A program made the translations under genes and the position numbers. Below are positions 18,621-26,494 of a DNA stretch of 64,000 nt, in pieces. Origin of the DNA: Fidelibacterota bacterium (lineage in GTDB: Bacteria; Fidelibacterota; Marinisomatia; SCGC-AAA003-L08; TS1B11). How positions within the stretch are numbered: the stretch's first letter is position 1; every line of letters starts with the position of its first letter. The DNA lies in the NCBI GenBank assembly GCA_004124875.1, contig SCKJ01000011.1, positions 1 to 64,000 on the forward strand, read 5' to 3'. A model generated the notes under the pieces. It saw only the letters and a program-made list of their open reading frames with translations, was not told where the DNA came from and searched no databases.

Positions 18621-19295
18621 TTAGTTCCAGAGTGGATTTGACGGCACGATGGGATCAAAGGGGCTGATTTTGGTGAGCGTGCCCAATCCGCTCTCAAGAA
18701 AATTGTTCAGGATATCAATGCGCAATTCAAGCGATTGGAGCTCCAGCAATTTTTGCTTTTCCCCTGCATTGATGGGCAATGCCATGATGATCATGTGGGT
18801 CAGCATCTCCACCGGCAGATTCTCATCCGCCAATACCTTGATATTATGCTCCATGGCAGACTGCTCGAGAATGGCTTCAAACTTGCGCAGCAGGACGTTC
18901 ATTTTCAAACCGGCATCCGTGACTTTATCGAAATCGGCGAGGAGCGTAATGGCGCCCCGGCGGTAAGCATATTTTGATTCGACCTCATCAATGCGAGCTT
19001 TTACCAACCCGGTAATGAGCACATTTTGAGAGCCGTCCTCCAGCTTTTGGCTCTGGTGCAGATATCCCAGAGTCGCTATTTCATGAATCTCGGGCTGTTC
19101 GGCGGTGGCGTCCCCTTTTATCAAGGTGATGGTTACCAGCCCTTCGCCCGCCTGAATGTCGCGCAACATATCAAGATAGCGCGGCTCAAAAATGTGGAAC
19201 GGCTGTACGGTTTTGGGGAAAAACACGAACTCCGGCAGGGGAAATATGGGCGTTACCCCGGAAAAATCCTTTAGAATTTTATTGAGCGTTTTCAA
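18621..19295 (-). CDS. LON substrate-binding-domain protein
   Basis: 224 aa. The sequence corresponds to the N-terminal LON substrate-binding domain alone: IFPLPEFVFFPKTVQPFHIFEPRYLDML at residues 17-44, the VGTIATLGYLHQ-like strand IATLGYLHQSQKLEDG and VLITGLVKARI. A helical segment of about 100 residues follows. There is no AAA or Ser-Lys protease part, so it is not a Lon protease. Stand-alone LON-domain proteins are widespread and poorly understood; they probably bind unfolded peptides. It overlaps the upstream Rieske gene by 17 bp, so the two are co-transcribed. Cytoplasmic by composition. Confidence 0.85.
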   Translation of the reverse strand: MKTLNKILKDFSGVTPIFPLPEFVFFPKTVQPFHIFEPRYLDMLRDIQAGEGLVTITLIKGDATAEQPEIHEIATLGYLHQSQKLEDGSQNVLITGLVKARIDEVESKYAYRRGAITLLADFDKVTDAGLKMNVLLRKFEAILEQSAMEHNIKVLADENLPVEMLTHMIIMALPINAGEKQKLLELQSLELRIDILNNFLESGLGTLTKISPFDPIVPSNPLWN

Positions 19296-19611
19296 TGTTG
19301 ACCTTTATGATTCCATCTTCTACGGTTACGGGGTACCGCCTGAGTCCCATTTCCGGGTTATCTATGCACCGGCCGTCATCCAGCGAGAATATCCATTCGT
19401 GCATGGGGCAGGTCACGGTCCGCTCTTTCACTTCACCATCGCCAATAGAGCCACCCCGGTGGACGCACCTGTTGCCCAACGCAAACAACTCCCCCGCATG
19501 ACGGAACAGGGCAATCGCCTCGCCGTCTGCCCGAATGTGGATATGCCTGCTTTCCTCAGCCATGGAGGCCAGCGGAAGGATTACTTCAAACTTGTTGCTT
19601 TGCTTCTCCAT
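19279..19611 (-). CDS. Rieske 2Fe-2S ferredoxin (NirD-like)
   Basis: 110 aa from the ATG at 19611, where the conserved part begins; the frame is open to 19647. The two Rieske cluster motifs are visible: Cys-x-His in NRCVHRGG and Cys-x2-His in CPMHEW, 17 residues apart, in the order of NirD and dioxygenase-type ferredoxins. SIGDGEV and the final RYPVTVEDGIIKV are also typical. It should carry one electron at a time for an oxygenase or reductase; no such enzyme is adjacent. There is no signal peptide or membrane helix, so it is a soluble cytoplasmic type rather than the bc1-complex protein. Confidence 0.88.
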   Translation of the reverse strand: MEKQSNKFEVILPLASMAEESRHIHIRADGEAIALFRHAGELFALGNRCVHRGGSIGDGEVKERTVTCPMHEWIFSLDDGRCIDNPEMGLRRYPVTVEDGIIKVNIENAQ

Positions 19612-19693
19612 AGCATGCCACTGAAAACCGGCCCACCGGTCGCACATCAGCCAAATTTAACCGGCAACTTCAACAACCAACCCCAAAAAGAAA

Positions 19694-20668
19694 TTAGACC
19701 GCCCCCTGATTCGAGTCAACCTGTTTGGCGGCGGCAATATTGCGCATCAGCCCGTTGTAGCCAGGTCTTCTGGCCGCCGAACCCCGAAACTGAAGGTCCC
19801 ACTGCTCCTCTGTCAACTCTTTCCACTGCTGCAGGTTCCAGCCCGCAAACGGCCTCGGGCGGTACCCCGCTTCGCTCGATACGCGGGCGAATTTTTCGTT
19901 CCAGGGACAGACCTCCTGGCAAATATCGCAGCCGTAAATCCACCCCTGAAGTTGCTCATCCTTGCCTTCGGAAAAAGGGCCTTTGTGCTCTATGGTGAGG
20001 TACGATATGCACTTGCGCGAGTCCAGTTGGTAGGGGCTGTCCAGCGCTCCCGTGGGACAGGCAGTGATGCAGGCCGTGCAGCTGCCGCAGAGGTCCTCCT
20101 CAAAGGGAGCATCCGGCTCTATAGGGACATCAATAAGCAGTTCGGCCAGAAATAGCCACGAGCCGAAATCGCGGGATATCAGGTTGGTATGCTTACCCTG
20201 CCACCCCAAGCCCCCGCGCTGAGCCCATGCTTTCTCCATCACCGGCGAAGTATCGACACAGACCCGGGTCTGAATGTGGGGGTGCGACTGCCGGAGCGAC
20301 TCCGCCAGCTGTTTGAGCCGCTGCTTGATAATCTTATGGTAATCGTCCCCCCAGGCGTAATTCGACCAATGGGGAGCACCGGTGGGCCGCGGCGGCGTCT
20401 TTGTGTAATAGTTCATCGCCAGCACTACCACGGTCCTGACGGGGGGCCAATAGACGCGAATGTCGGCCCGCTCGGCCTCCCGGTGGCGCATCCACTCCAT
20501 GGAGCCGTGGCGTCCCTCTTCAAGGAACTCCCGCAGGTGAGCCCCGGCCGGATCCAGATGTCCCGGCGCCGCAAAACCGATTTTATCAAATCCGAGACTG
20601 AGCGCCGATTGCGTGATCTGCCCTTTCAGCGATGCCACCTCCGCGTGACCGGCGACTGCCTCACTCAT
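19694..20668 (-). CDS. queG: Epoxyqueuosine reductase
   Basis: 324 aa, slightly shorter than the E. coli enzyme of about 380. The N-terminal cobalamin-binding domain contains the conserved VDTSPVMEKAWAQRGGLGWQGKH stretch with the catalytic Asp region. Two ferredoxin-like 4Fe-4S motifs follow: CGSCTACITACP and the paired CDICQEVCPWN, with an isolated Cys in SRKCISYLTIEHKG. QueG reduces epoxyqueuosine to queuosine at tRNA position 34, the last step of Q-base synthesis. It ends where homologues keep a HEAT-like C-terminal extension, which is absent here. No other queuosine gene is near. Confidence 0.93.
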   Translation of the reverse strand: MSEAVAGHAEVASLKGQITQSALSLGFDKIGFAAPGHLDPAGAHLREFLEEGRHGSMEWMRHREAERADIRVYWPPVRTVVVLAMNYYTKTPPRPTGAPHWSNYAWGDDYHKIIKQRLKQLAESLRQSHPHIQTRVCVDTSPVMEKAWAQRGGLGWQGKHTNLISRDFGSWLFLAELLIDVPIEPDAPFEEDLCGSCTACITACPTGALDSPYQLDSRKCISYLTIEHKGPFSEGKDEQLQGWIYGCDICQEVCPWNEKFARVSSEAGYRPRPFAGWNLQQWKELTEEQWDLQFRGSAARRPGYNGLMRNIAAAKQVDSNQGAV

Positions 20669-20742
20669 CGTTCACTGTGTCGGCATGATATGGCCCCGGT
20701 CCAGGCGGTGTTGGGTCACGGAGAGGCGGAAAGGTTCAACTG

Positions 20743-21489
20743 TTACAGGCCACCCAGGAGCGTTTGCGCTTCCGCCTGAAGCAGATTATCGCTATCCGAT
20801 TTGGCCGGCAGGGCCAGCGCCGTTTTGAGGCTGCTGCGCGCGCCCTGGCTGTTTTTCAATTCAATACGGGTTTTGCCCAGCCACAGATAATGGCGGATAT
20901 CTTCCGGGGCCATGCGGGCCGCCTCCATAAAATAGTCCTCGGCCTCTTCAAAGCTGGCCTCCGGCGGGGTAGCGTAGATGATCGACGCAAATGTCCGCTC
21001 CAGCCAGCTCAGATCGGACAGCGCAAAGTGCCAGCGTCCCATCACGTGCTGCCAGGCGTCATCCTCACTGCCCAGCTCAATGGCCGTCAGGGTATGCGCG
21101 GCGACTTCGTAGGAGTTGACGATTTTCTGCTTGGTGCCCTCAATTTCGCCAGCCCTGCCAATCAGAATGCCATAGTAGCCGTGGGCCTGGGCAGAGGTCG
21201 AGTCCGCGGCCAGCGCCAGACGGGCGAAATCGAGTCCGGAATAGATGTTCCGGGAGATCACCTGGGGATCATCGCTGTTGTCGGACAGCGTGAAATGGTG
21301 CCGCGACATGCGCCACAGGTAGGCCACATCACCAGCGTGCAAGGTGGCCATTGCGCTGAGCAGCTCATACTCTGCGTCAAACATTTTGTCATCGTTGAGC
21401 TGGTCAATCTGTCCCCAGTTGTCATCCTGGGCGGCCAAAGGCGGCAGCAGCATCGCTGCCAGGGCGACCCGGCTAAGCAAACGCATCAT
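20743..21489 (-). CDS. Exported TPR-like protein (regulator-of-microtubule-dynamics fold)
   Basis: 248 aa from the ATG at 21489, chosen because GAAGGA lies a suitable distance upstream; the open frame extends to a TTG at 21507. A signal peptide MMRLLSRVALAAMLLPPLAAQ is followed by helical repeats: YELLSAMATLHAGDVAYLWRMSRHHF, LDFARLALAADSTSAQAHGYYG, WQHVMGRWHFALSDLSWLERTF and FMEAARMAPEDIRHYLWLGKTRIEL. The layout resembles the RMDN-like TPR family found in several bacterial phyla. It is probably periplasmic. It ends 75 bp before queG and starts about 20 bp after the barrel gene upstream, so it may share its transcript. Confidence 0.72.
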   Translation of the reverse strand: MMRLLSRVALAAMLLPPLAAQDDNWGQIDQLNDDKMFDAEYELLSAMATLHAGDVAYLWRMSRHHFTLSDNSDDPQVISRNIYSGLDFARLALAADSTSAQAHGYYGILIGRAGEIEGTKQKIVNSYEVAAHTLTAIELGSEDDAWQHVMGRWHFALSDLSWLERTFASIIYATPPEASFEEAEDYFMEAARMAPEDIRHYLWLGKTRIELKNSQGARSSLKTALALPAKSDSDNLLQAEAQTLLGGL

Positions 21490-21509
21490 CAATGAATCCT
21501 TCGCCAAAA

Positions 21510-22340
21510 TTAAAAGTAGGTCAAGAAATTAACTTTCAGCTCCCTGCTGAAGCGGCTCACCGTACTTTTGTTCACCAGAATGTCATTGAAATCGAACTCC
21601 ATGTAGAGCCCCGGCGCCATGGTCAGACGCAGCCCGGCGTTTAAGTATCCGGCGCCTTGCCCAACCGTCAGATTATGTAGTTGGATATCAGCATCATCGA
21701 TTTTATTATCATCGAGGGCGGCGTTGAACTCGACGAAAACGATGACACTGGGACTGAGCTCTTTGTCAAACCCGAAAAAGAAGTTGAAATCATCATCCTC
21801 ATCCTGCTCGGTGAGGTTTTTGCTGATGCCCACATGGCTGCCGAAGTTGCCCAGGACATCCCAGTTTTTGCTGAGCACAACATAGGCCCCGATGGCCTTC
21901 ACGTCGTATCTGGCCATATCGATAGTGATTTCGCCGGTGGTGTCTTTGCTGATTTTCTGTTCCCAAAAGTCGCCCCGTCCCTGGCTGTCCAATCCAATGG
22001 TGATGGCGGGTATAGTGACGGTCTCATCGTACAGACGGTATTTCAACTGCGCCTCGGGCATCAGGCGGTTGAGGCCGAGCATGTCATCGCCGATAAAATT
22101 GCTGACGCCATAGCTCATGCCAATGGTGAAACGGTCTGAGAAGCCTACGGCCAGGCGTCCCAATATGCCGCCGCCCCGTTGCATGAGCAGTTCGATTTCG
22201 TACTCCCCGCGCGCCAGTGTGCCCGCAGTGGGAATGGTGACCAGAACCGTAGGCGGCGGAACCTGGGCGGTTGCCTGGCCTCCCGCCAACAACAAAATCA
22301 TGATCAGTAGCGCGCGCGAATCTCGTAGTGATTTAATCAT
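21510..22340 (-). CDS. Outer-membrane beta-barrel protein
   Basis: 276 aa. A signal peptide (residues 1-26, ending QATAQ) precedes alternating strands such as YEIELLMQRGGG, RLAVGFSDRFTIGMSYG, AQLKYRLYDETV, IGAYVVLSKNWDVLGNFG, FNFFFGFDKELSPSVIVFVEFN and the terminal VNFLTYF ending in Phe. That pattern fits a transmembrane beta-barrel with about ten to twelve strands. No plug or receptor domain is seen. It may be a small channel or a structural barrel; substrate unknown. It lies directly upstream of the TPR-like gene and 36 bp downstream of an exported protein gene on the same strand. Confidence 0.7.
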   Translation of the reverse strand: MIKSLRDSRALLIMILLLAGGQATAQVPPPTVLVTIPTAGTLARGEYEIELLMQRGGGILGRLAVGFSDRFTIGMSYGVSNFIGDDMLGLNRLMPEAQLKYRLYDETVTIPAITIGLDSQGRGDFWEQKISKDTTGEITIDMARYDVKAIGAYVVLSKNWDVLGNFGSHVGISKNLTEQDEDDDFNFFFGFDKELSPSVIVFVEFNAALDDNKIDDADIQLHNLTVGQGAGYLNAGLRLTMAPGLYMEFDFNDILVNKSTVSRFSRELKVNFLTYF

Positions 22341-22376
22341 ACTGCTCCCAAACTGATTATCCGCCTGAGGCGGAAT

Positions 22377-23177
22377 CTACGGCAACGGTTCCCGCTTGTC
22401 CAGTTCCCCGTTAAGCGAGTCGGGACCGGCGGAATCGGGCTGCCGGGCATTTTCAGCGCTCGGCTTCAGGCCGGACACATCAAGCACATTTTCCATGCTG
22501 TCTCCAAGACCGTACCCGGAAAATTTGCCCGGATCAAGTTTGATGCGCACGTGACTGACCACCTGCCCATCACGCCCACGCTCTATGACCTCCTGCTCTC
22601 CTGAGTCACGATGAAAAACATAGCGGAATGACCGCGCGAGTTTCATCGGGTCCCCCTGGAACCACGATTCGTTGGTGAGGAATCCCAGACTGTCATAGTC
22701 GAGGAACACCGCGGCAATCTGACGGCCCTGTGTGGCCATGATTTTATAAGCCACCAAGGTCTGGTTCGAATCGTAGATGACCTCTGTAAACCGGTCGCGA
22801 AAATCCGCTACTTTGTCAACGCCGTACAGATAACTGATCACCTCTCCCGACTTGGGCTCATCGCCAAACAGGAGCTCCCGAAGGATCAGGCTGTCGGGGG
22901 TTAACTCAATCATCCTCTTGATGGACATATCATCGGGCCAGTAAGTGTAGACCCGGCTTTTCTGCAAAGCATCCTGGCGACTGAACCATTGCAACGTCTC
23001 CACAAAACCCCTATTGTTATAGATCACTTTGAGATAGCCGGCCTCGTGGACTTCGAAAGGAAATAGCTTAATACCCTGTTTAAAAGATTTCTCACTGCGG
23101 TAATATTCAGTTTTAAGGCTCCCCTGCTGAATCATCGCCGGGGCGAAGCTCGCCAGCCATAACAGCATGACCGGCAT
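22377..23177 (-). CDS. Exported hypothetical protein
   Basis: 266 aa from the ATG at 23177, which begins a plausible signal sequence (MPVMLLWLASFAPAMIQQG); the open frame reaches 23270 but the extra residues look unlike a coding start. No known domain was recognised. The body is beta-rich with repeated short motifs on the theme YDSxxxLVAYKIMA / LDYDSLGFLTNESWFQGD and FRYVFHRDSGEQEVIERGRDG, reminiscent of RHS-like or MORN-like strand-turn-strand repeats that describe a field. The C-terminus is acidic and disordered (residues about 235-266). It probably sits in the periplasm and could be co-transcribed with the barrel gene downstream. Confidence 0.6.
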   Translation of the reverse strand: MPVMLLWLASFAPAMIQQGSLKTEYYRSEKSFKQGIKLFPFEVHEAGYLKVIYNNRGFVETLQWFSRQDALQKSRVYTYWPDDMSIKRMIELTPDSLILRELLFGDEPKSGEVISYLYGVDKVADFRDRFTEVIYDSNQTLVAYKIMATQGRQIAAVFLDYDSLGFLTNESWFQGDPMKLARSFRYVFHRDSGEQEVIERGRDGQVVSHVRIKLDPGKFSGYGLGDSMENVLDVSGLKPSAENARQPDSAGPDSLNGELDKREPLP

Positions 23178-23421
23178 GCCCCAATTCGGTCGGCACGAGG
23201 TTCTGCCTGCCGCAGTATAACGGTTTCTGCCGCTGAATATCATGACTAAATCTAAGCAGAAACAGCGCACTCAGGTACCGGGACGAAGCACCGGCGATAA
23301 ATTCGATTTTGTGGCTTGGGTCACGAAATATTCGTGCTATTGCACCCAAATTCTAGCTACTTTGATTGAAAGACGGGTAAAATGATTCTGATACCGATGC
23401 ATTTGGGGGGAGAGGTCGTTT

Positions 23422-24270
23422 GTGACTAGCGTGATACCATTGGCAGAACTGCTGCGGATTGTCCGGAATCTGGCCACCTTTCCACCTGCGCTGGCCATGC
23501 TCAATGTGGCCATCAACAATGCTGATCCCCCCGATAAAATCGCCGCCATCATCGCTTCGGATAGCGACCTGACCTCCCGGCTGCTGCGTTTGGCCAACAG
23601 CGCCTACTACGGCGTTTCGGGTGAAATCAATTCGCCGGCCAGAGCCATAGCGATGATCGGGATCAAGGAGGTGCGCCGTCTGGCGTTGGCCTCGAACGCT
23701 ATTTCTCTCTTCCCCGGCATCGACGCCAATCTCATTAGCGTCGAGCAGTTCTGGTACCACAGCCTGGGTTGCGGAATTGCCAGCAGGGTGATCGGCAACA
23801 AGATGGGCAACGGCGAGTTCGCCTTTACCGCGGGCCTTCTGCATGACATCGGCCGGCTCGTCATTTACCTCTACATACCCGACAAGGCAGTGCAGATTCT
23901 GGAGGAATCCAGAAGTAGTGAGAGGCATCAGTACCTCGTCGAACAGGAAATATTACAATACGACCACAGCATGATCGGTGCGGCACTGTTGGAGCAGTGG
24001 CTGTTCCCTCAGGAATTGATCAGCTCAGTGAAATATCACCACGAGCCTGCCCTCAGCCCCGGCGCTGAAACCCGTTCCTATACCGTCCATCTGGCCAACT
24101 TGCTGGCGCATTCGATGAAACTCGGTCACAGTGGCACCGTTTTTTCCCCCAAGATCACCGATGGGGACTGGGAGTCGGTTGGGCTTTCATCCAAAGATAC
24201 TGAGAGCATCACAAATCAGATTCAGTCGGAATACGACGCCGCCCTCTCTCTCTTCAGCGACCTGCTTTAA
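23422..24270 (+). CDS. HDOD-domain signalling protein
   Basis: 282 aa with a GTG start preceded by the purine-rich GGGGGGAGAGG. The HDOD domain fills most of it: residues 10-90 with the characteristic ALAMLNVAINNADPPDKIAAII, LTSRLLRLANSAYYG and SPARAIAMIGIKEVRRLAL. The HD-like GLLHDIGRLV then follows near 135, and YDHSMIGAALLEQW near 180. HDOD proteins are cytoplasmic and usually lack hydrolase activity; many act in regulation of motility, stress or DNA metabolism. No receiver or output domain is fused. It is divergent from the exported-protein gene at 23177, about 240 bp away. Confidence 0.85.
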   Translation: MTSVIPLAELLRIVRNLATFPPALAMLNVAINNADPPDKIAAIIASDSDLTSRLLRLANSAYYGVSGEINSPARAIAMIGIKEVRRLALASNAISLFPGIDANLISVEQFWYHSLGCGIASRVIGNKMGNGEFAFTAGLLHDIGRLVIYLYIPDKAVQILEESRSSERHQYLVEQEILQYDHSMIGAALLEQWLFPQELISSVKYHHEPALSPGAETRSYTVHLANLLAHSMKLGHSGTVFSPKITDGDWESVGLSSKDTESITNQIQSEYDAALSLFSDLL

Positions 24271-24415
24271 GCCCGCTTGCCGGGCGGCTCACACACTGAT
24301 AAAGGCTGCGGATATGGCGACCCTCAAAGTCGGCTGATCACCTGCCCACCGCCCAATTTTAGCCCCTCCATTAACCGCTGGCAGACAAATTAGAAGTATA
24401 ATCGGGGCAACGGCA

Positions 24416-24574
24416 ATGGCGGTCAAAACAGCATATATCAGCGTGGATGACCTCATGCGGATTCCAAGGGGCAGAGCGTTGCTTGTGGAAATGTCCGGCG
24501 ATTTACTGCAGGTAGTTTGTGACAGCAATGAGGGCGGGGAGCAGCTTCTTGAGCCAGTCGTTTGTGGGGTATGA
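24416..24574 (+). CDS. Possible small ORF
   Basis: 52 codons beginning MAVKTAYISVDDLMRIPRG and ending EPVVCGV. It is an uninterrupted frame in a 570-bp gap, slightly acidic, without a transmembrane segment. A purine-rich GGGGCAACGG lies just upstream. I do not recognise it and there is no supporting neighbour, so it is reported at low confidence. The following 260 bases up to 24838 hold an AT-rich patch near 24,600-24,660 and no other frame I can support. Confidence 0.25.
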   Translation: MAVKTAYISVDDLMRIPRGRALLVEMSGDLLQVVCDSNEGGEQLLEPVVCGV

Positions 24575-24838
24575 TGACAAAGCCGCTCCCCCGAAGATCA
24601 AAAGAAATAATTAAATAATTATATATTTAATGGCTTCCATATGGCCTATATAATACGTCAAATTACCAGAGATAATCTTGGTTGGCAAGTCCCAATCGAA
24701 AAATAATGATCATAAATCACTTACCCGATTTGTGATCGCGAATGGTCGGATTCATCATGAAAGTGCGGGGCAGCGTCGAATTCGTGGAGGATCGAGCCAG
24801 GGCAGCCGATGTTTCCGCGCTGATGGGAACCTGGACGG

Positions 24839-25153
24839 TCAGGGCGTCTCATCGAGCGTATCGCCAACATCTCCCTGTTCGCTTTGGCCCAGTGTGAGCC
24901 ATACCCGCAGGAGTCGGCTCAACGCCTCCGGATCCTGGGTCCCCAGCTCGCGTATTTTACGGGTCTGCTCTTCAAAGGCCCGAAAGCGGGCCTTATCTTC
25001 CGGTGACAATTGCGGCAGGTAACTGTCCGCTGAAACCGGGGAGCCAGGAGCAGCCTTCCTCATATCACCGGTTGCCGGTTTGGATGGCTGCCCTGCACTT
25101 GCGGCGGCCGACTCCTTGGCCCGCGCCTTGGCATTTTCAATTCGGGGTAACAT
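24839..25153 (-). CDS. Small protein with a FliF C-terminal-tail-like motif
   Basis: 104 aa from the ATG at 25153, chosen because an earlier start would overlap the divergent HAD gene. A Lys/Ala-rich disordered first half precedes LSPEDKARFRAFEEQTRKIRELGTQDPEALSRLLRVWLT. The pattern QDPEALSRLLRVWL is similar to the last residues of the flagellar MS-ring protein FliF, the segment that docks on FliG. No flagellar gene is in the window and there is no membrane segment, so it is not FliF itself. It could be a stray remnant or an unrelated protein with a similar helix. Function unknown. Confidence 0.5.
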   Translation of the reverse strand: MLPRIENAKARAKESAAASAGQPSKPATGDMRKAAPGSPVSADSYLPQLSPEDKARFRAFEEQTRKIRELGTQDPEALSRLLRVWLTLGQSEQGDVGDTLDETP

Positions 25154-25246
25154 CCCTGAAGGTAGAGCTGGCAAGGATCGATCACAAGCAGGGTGGCGGG
25201 CTGGCAATGCTTGCATGGCGGGCGCCGCGTATTGAAATTTGAGCCT

Positions 25247-25915
25247 ATGGACCTCCCCAAGCAGCAGTATAGCCACATTATTTGGGACTGGAACGGAACC
25301 CTGCTTGACGATGCCTGGCTCTGCATGGAAGTGATGAACGGCATACTGCAGCGCCGTAACATGGCCGCGCTTACTTCCGAGCGGTATATCGAGATATTCG
25401 GGTTTCCCATACTCGATTACTATTTGAAGCTCGGTTTTGATTTCAGCAGAGAGCCCTTTGAGACCGTGAGCTCCGAGTTTGTCGCCGGCTACGAAAGCCG
25501 CCGGTCGCAGTGCTCACTTCGCGAAGGAAGCGCCGAACTGCTTGAGCACATCCATGAGATGGGCATAGGGCAGTCGATCATATCCAGCAGTCAGCAAAAC
25601 TATCTGGAAGAGGCCGTGGAGCACTTCGGTCTCGCCGGACGATTCGAGAGCCTCAACGGCCTGGATAATCATCATGCCGCCGGGAAAGTGGGTATCGCCA
25701 GGGATTGGCTGGCCCAATGCGGCACAGACCCGGCAGAGATTCTGCTCGTTGGCGATACCCTTCATGATTTGGAAACGGCACAAGCCATTGGAGTCGACTG
25801 CGCGCTCATTTTCAGTAGTCACCAGTCCCGGAGCCGTTTAACCACCCGAGCAGCACCCCTGCTGGGCAGCCTGGAAGAGATATTGTCTTCGAGCGCACTT
25901 GCCTTATCGCGCTGA
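25247..25915 (+). CDS. HAD-superfamily phosphatase (PGPase-like)
   Basis: 222 aa from the ATG at 25247; the frame is open to 25193 but the conserved part starts here. Motif I is the DWNGTLLDD nucleophile/acid pair (HIIWDWNGTLLDD), motif II is the Ser in QSIISSSQQN, Lys160-region AAGKVGIARDW provides motif III, and motif IV is VGDTLHDLETAQ. The helical cap between motifs I and II is of the C1 type found in phosphoglycolate phosphatases and beta-phosphoglucomutases. Trp in DWNG instead of the usual phenylalanine or leucine is a recognised variant. Cytoplasmic; the substrate cannot be fixed from sequence. Confidence 0.87.
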   Translation: MDLPKQQYSHIIWDWNGTLLDDAWLCMEVMNGILQRRNMAALTSERYIEIFGFPILDYYLKLGFDFSREPFETVSSEFVAGYESRRSQCSLREGSAELLEHIHEMGIGQSIISSSQQNYLEEAVEHFGLAGRFESLNGLDNHHAAGKVGIARDWLAQCGTDPAEILLVGDTLHDLETAQAIGVDCALIFSSHQSRSRLTTRAAPLLGSLEEILSSSALALSR

Positions 25916-25964
25916 CTCAAGTACCTTCGGCAGACCAATGACCGCAGCAACTGGAGGACAGTCC

Positions 25965-26354
25965 ATGGGATTCAGGGAGAGACTCGGCTCACTTTTTGGC
26001 AAAGCCAAAACGGCCAGCGAAGATAAGCTGGAGCAGGTGACCGAAAAAGCCGGGGAAATGAAAGAAAAAGCGGGCGTTGCCTTCGATAGCGCAAAAGCAA
26101 GCGCACAATCAGCGGTGGAAGAAGGCAAGGCCATGATGGGCGATAAAGTTGAGCGGGCGCAAGAAGTGGCGGGTGACGCCATCGATGCCGTAAAGCAAAA
26201 GGCCTCTACAGTGGCAGACGAGGGCCGGGAGGCGTTAGACAGTGCCAAAACAGTAGCCGGTGATGCGCTTGACAGTGCCAAAGAGGCCGCGAAAAATACG
26301 ATGGACGCCGCCAGGGACAAGCTCGACAGCATGACAGGCGAAGACGAGGAGTAA
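25965..26354 (+). CDS. LEA/apolipoprotein-like amphipathic repeat protein
   Basis: 129 aa from the ATG at 25965, supported by GGAGG at 25953-25957. After MGFRERLGSLFGKAKT it is almost entirely an Ala/Lys/Asp/Glu-rich amphipathic helix with 11-residue-like units: EKAGEMKEKAGVAFDSAKASAQ, VAGDAIDAVKQKAS, EALDSAKTVAGDALDSAKEAAKN. It ends with the acidic TGEDEE. Such proteins resemble LEA group 3 and plant/bacterial stress proteins and are thought to protect membranes or proteins from desiccation. No signal peptide, so cytoplasmic. It may follow the HAD gene on one transcript (50-bp gap). Confidence 0.7.
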   Translation: MGFRERLGSLFGKAKTASEDKLEQVTEKAGEMKEKAGVAFDSAKASAQSAVEEGKAMMGDKVERAQEVAGDAIDAVKQKASTVADEGREALDSAKTVAGDALDSAKEAAKNTMDAARDKLDSMTGEDEE

Positions 26355-26494
26355 TTCGCCCTTTCAGGGATACCGATGCCTGGGTGTAACCGGGCAGCGC
26401 ACGCGATTTTCCACTTGAACCGCACGGTCCGCAGGCTGAATGCGAACCCTTAGAGTGGTTCCTGAGTAAACGAGCGTCACCCCGCTAATCAGGC

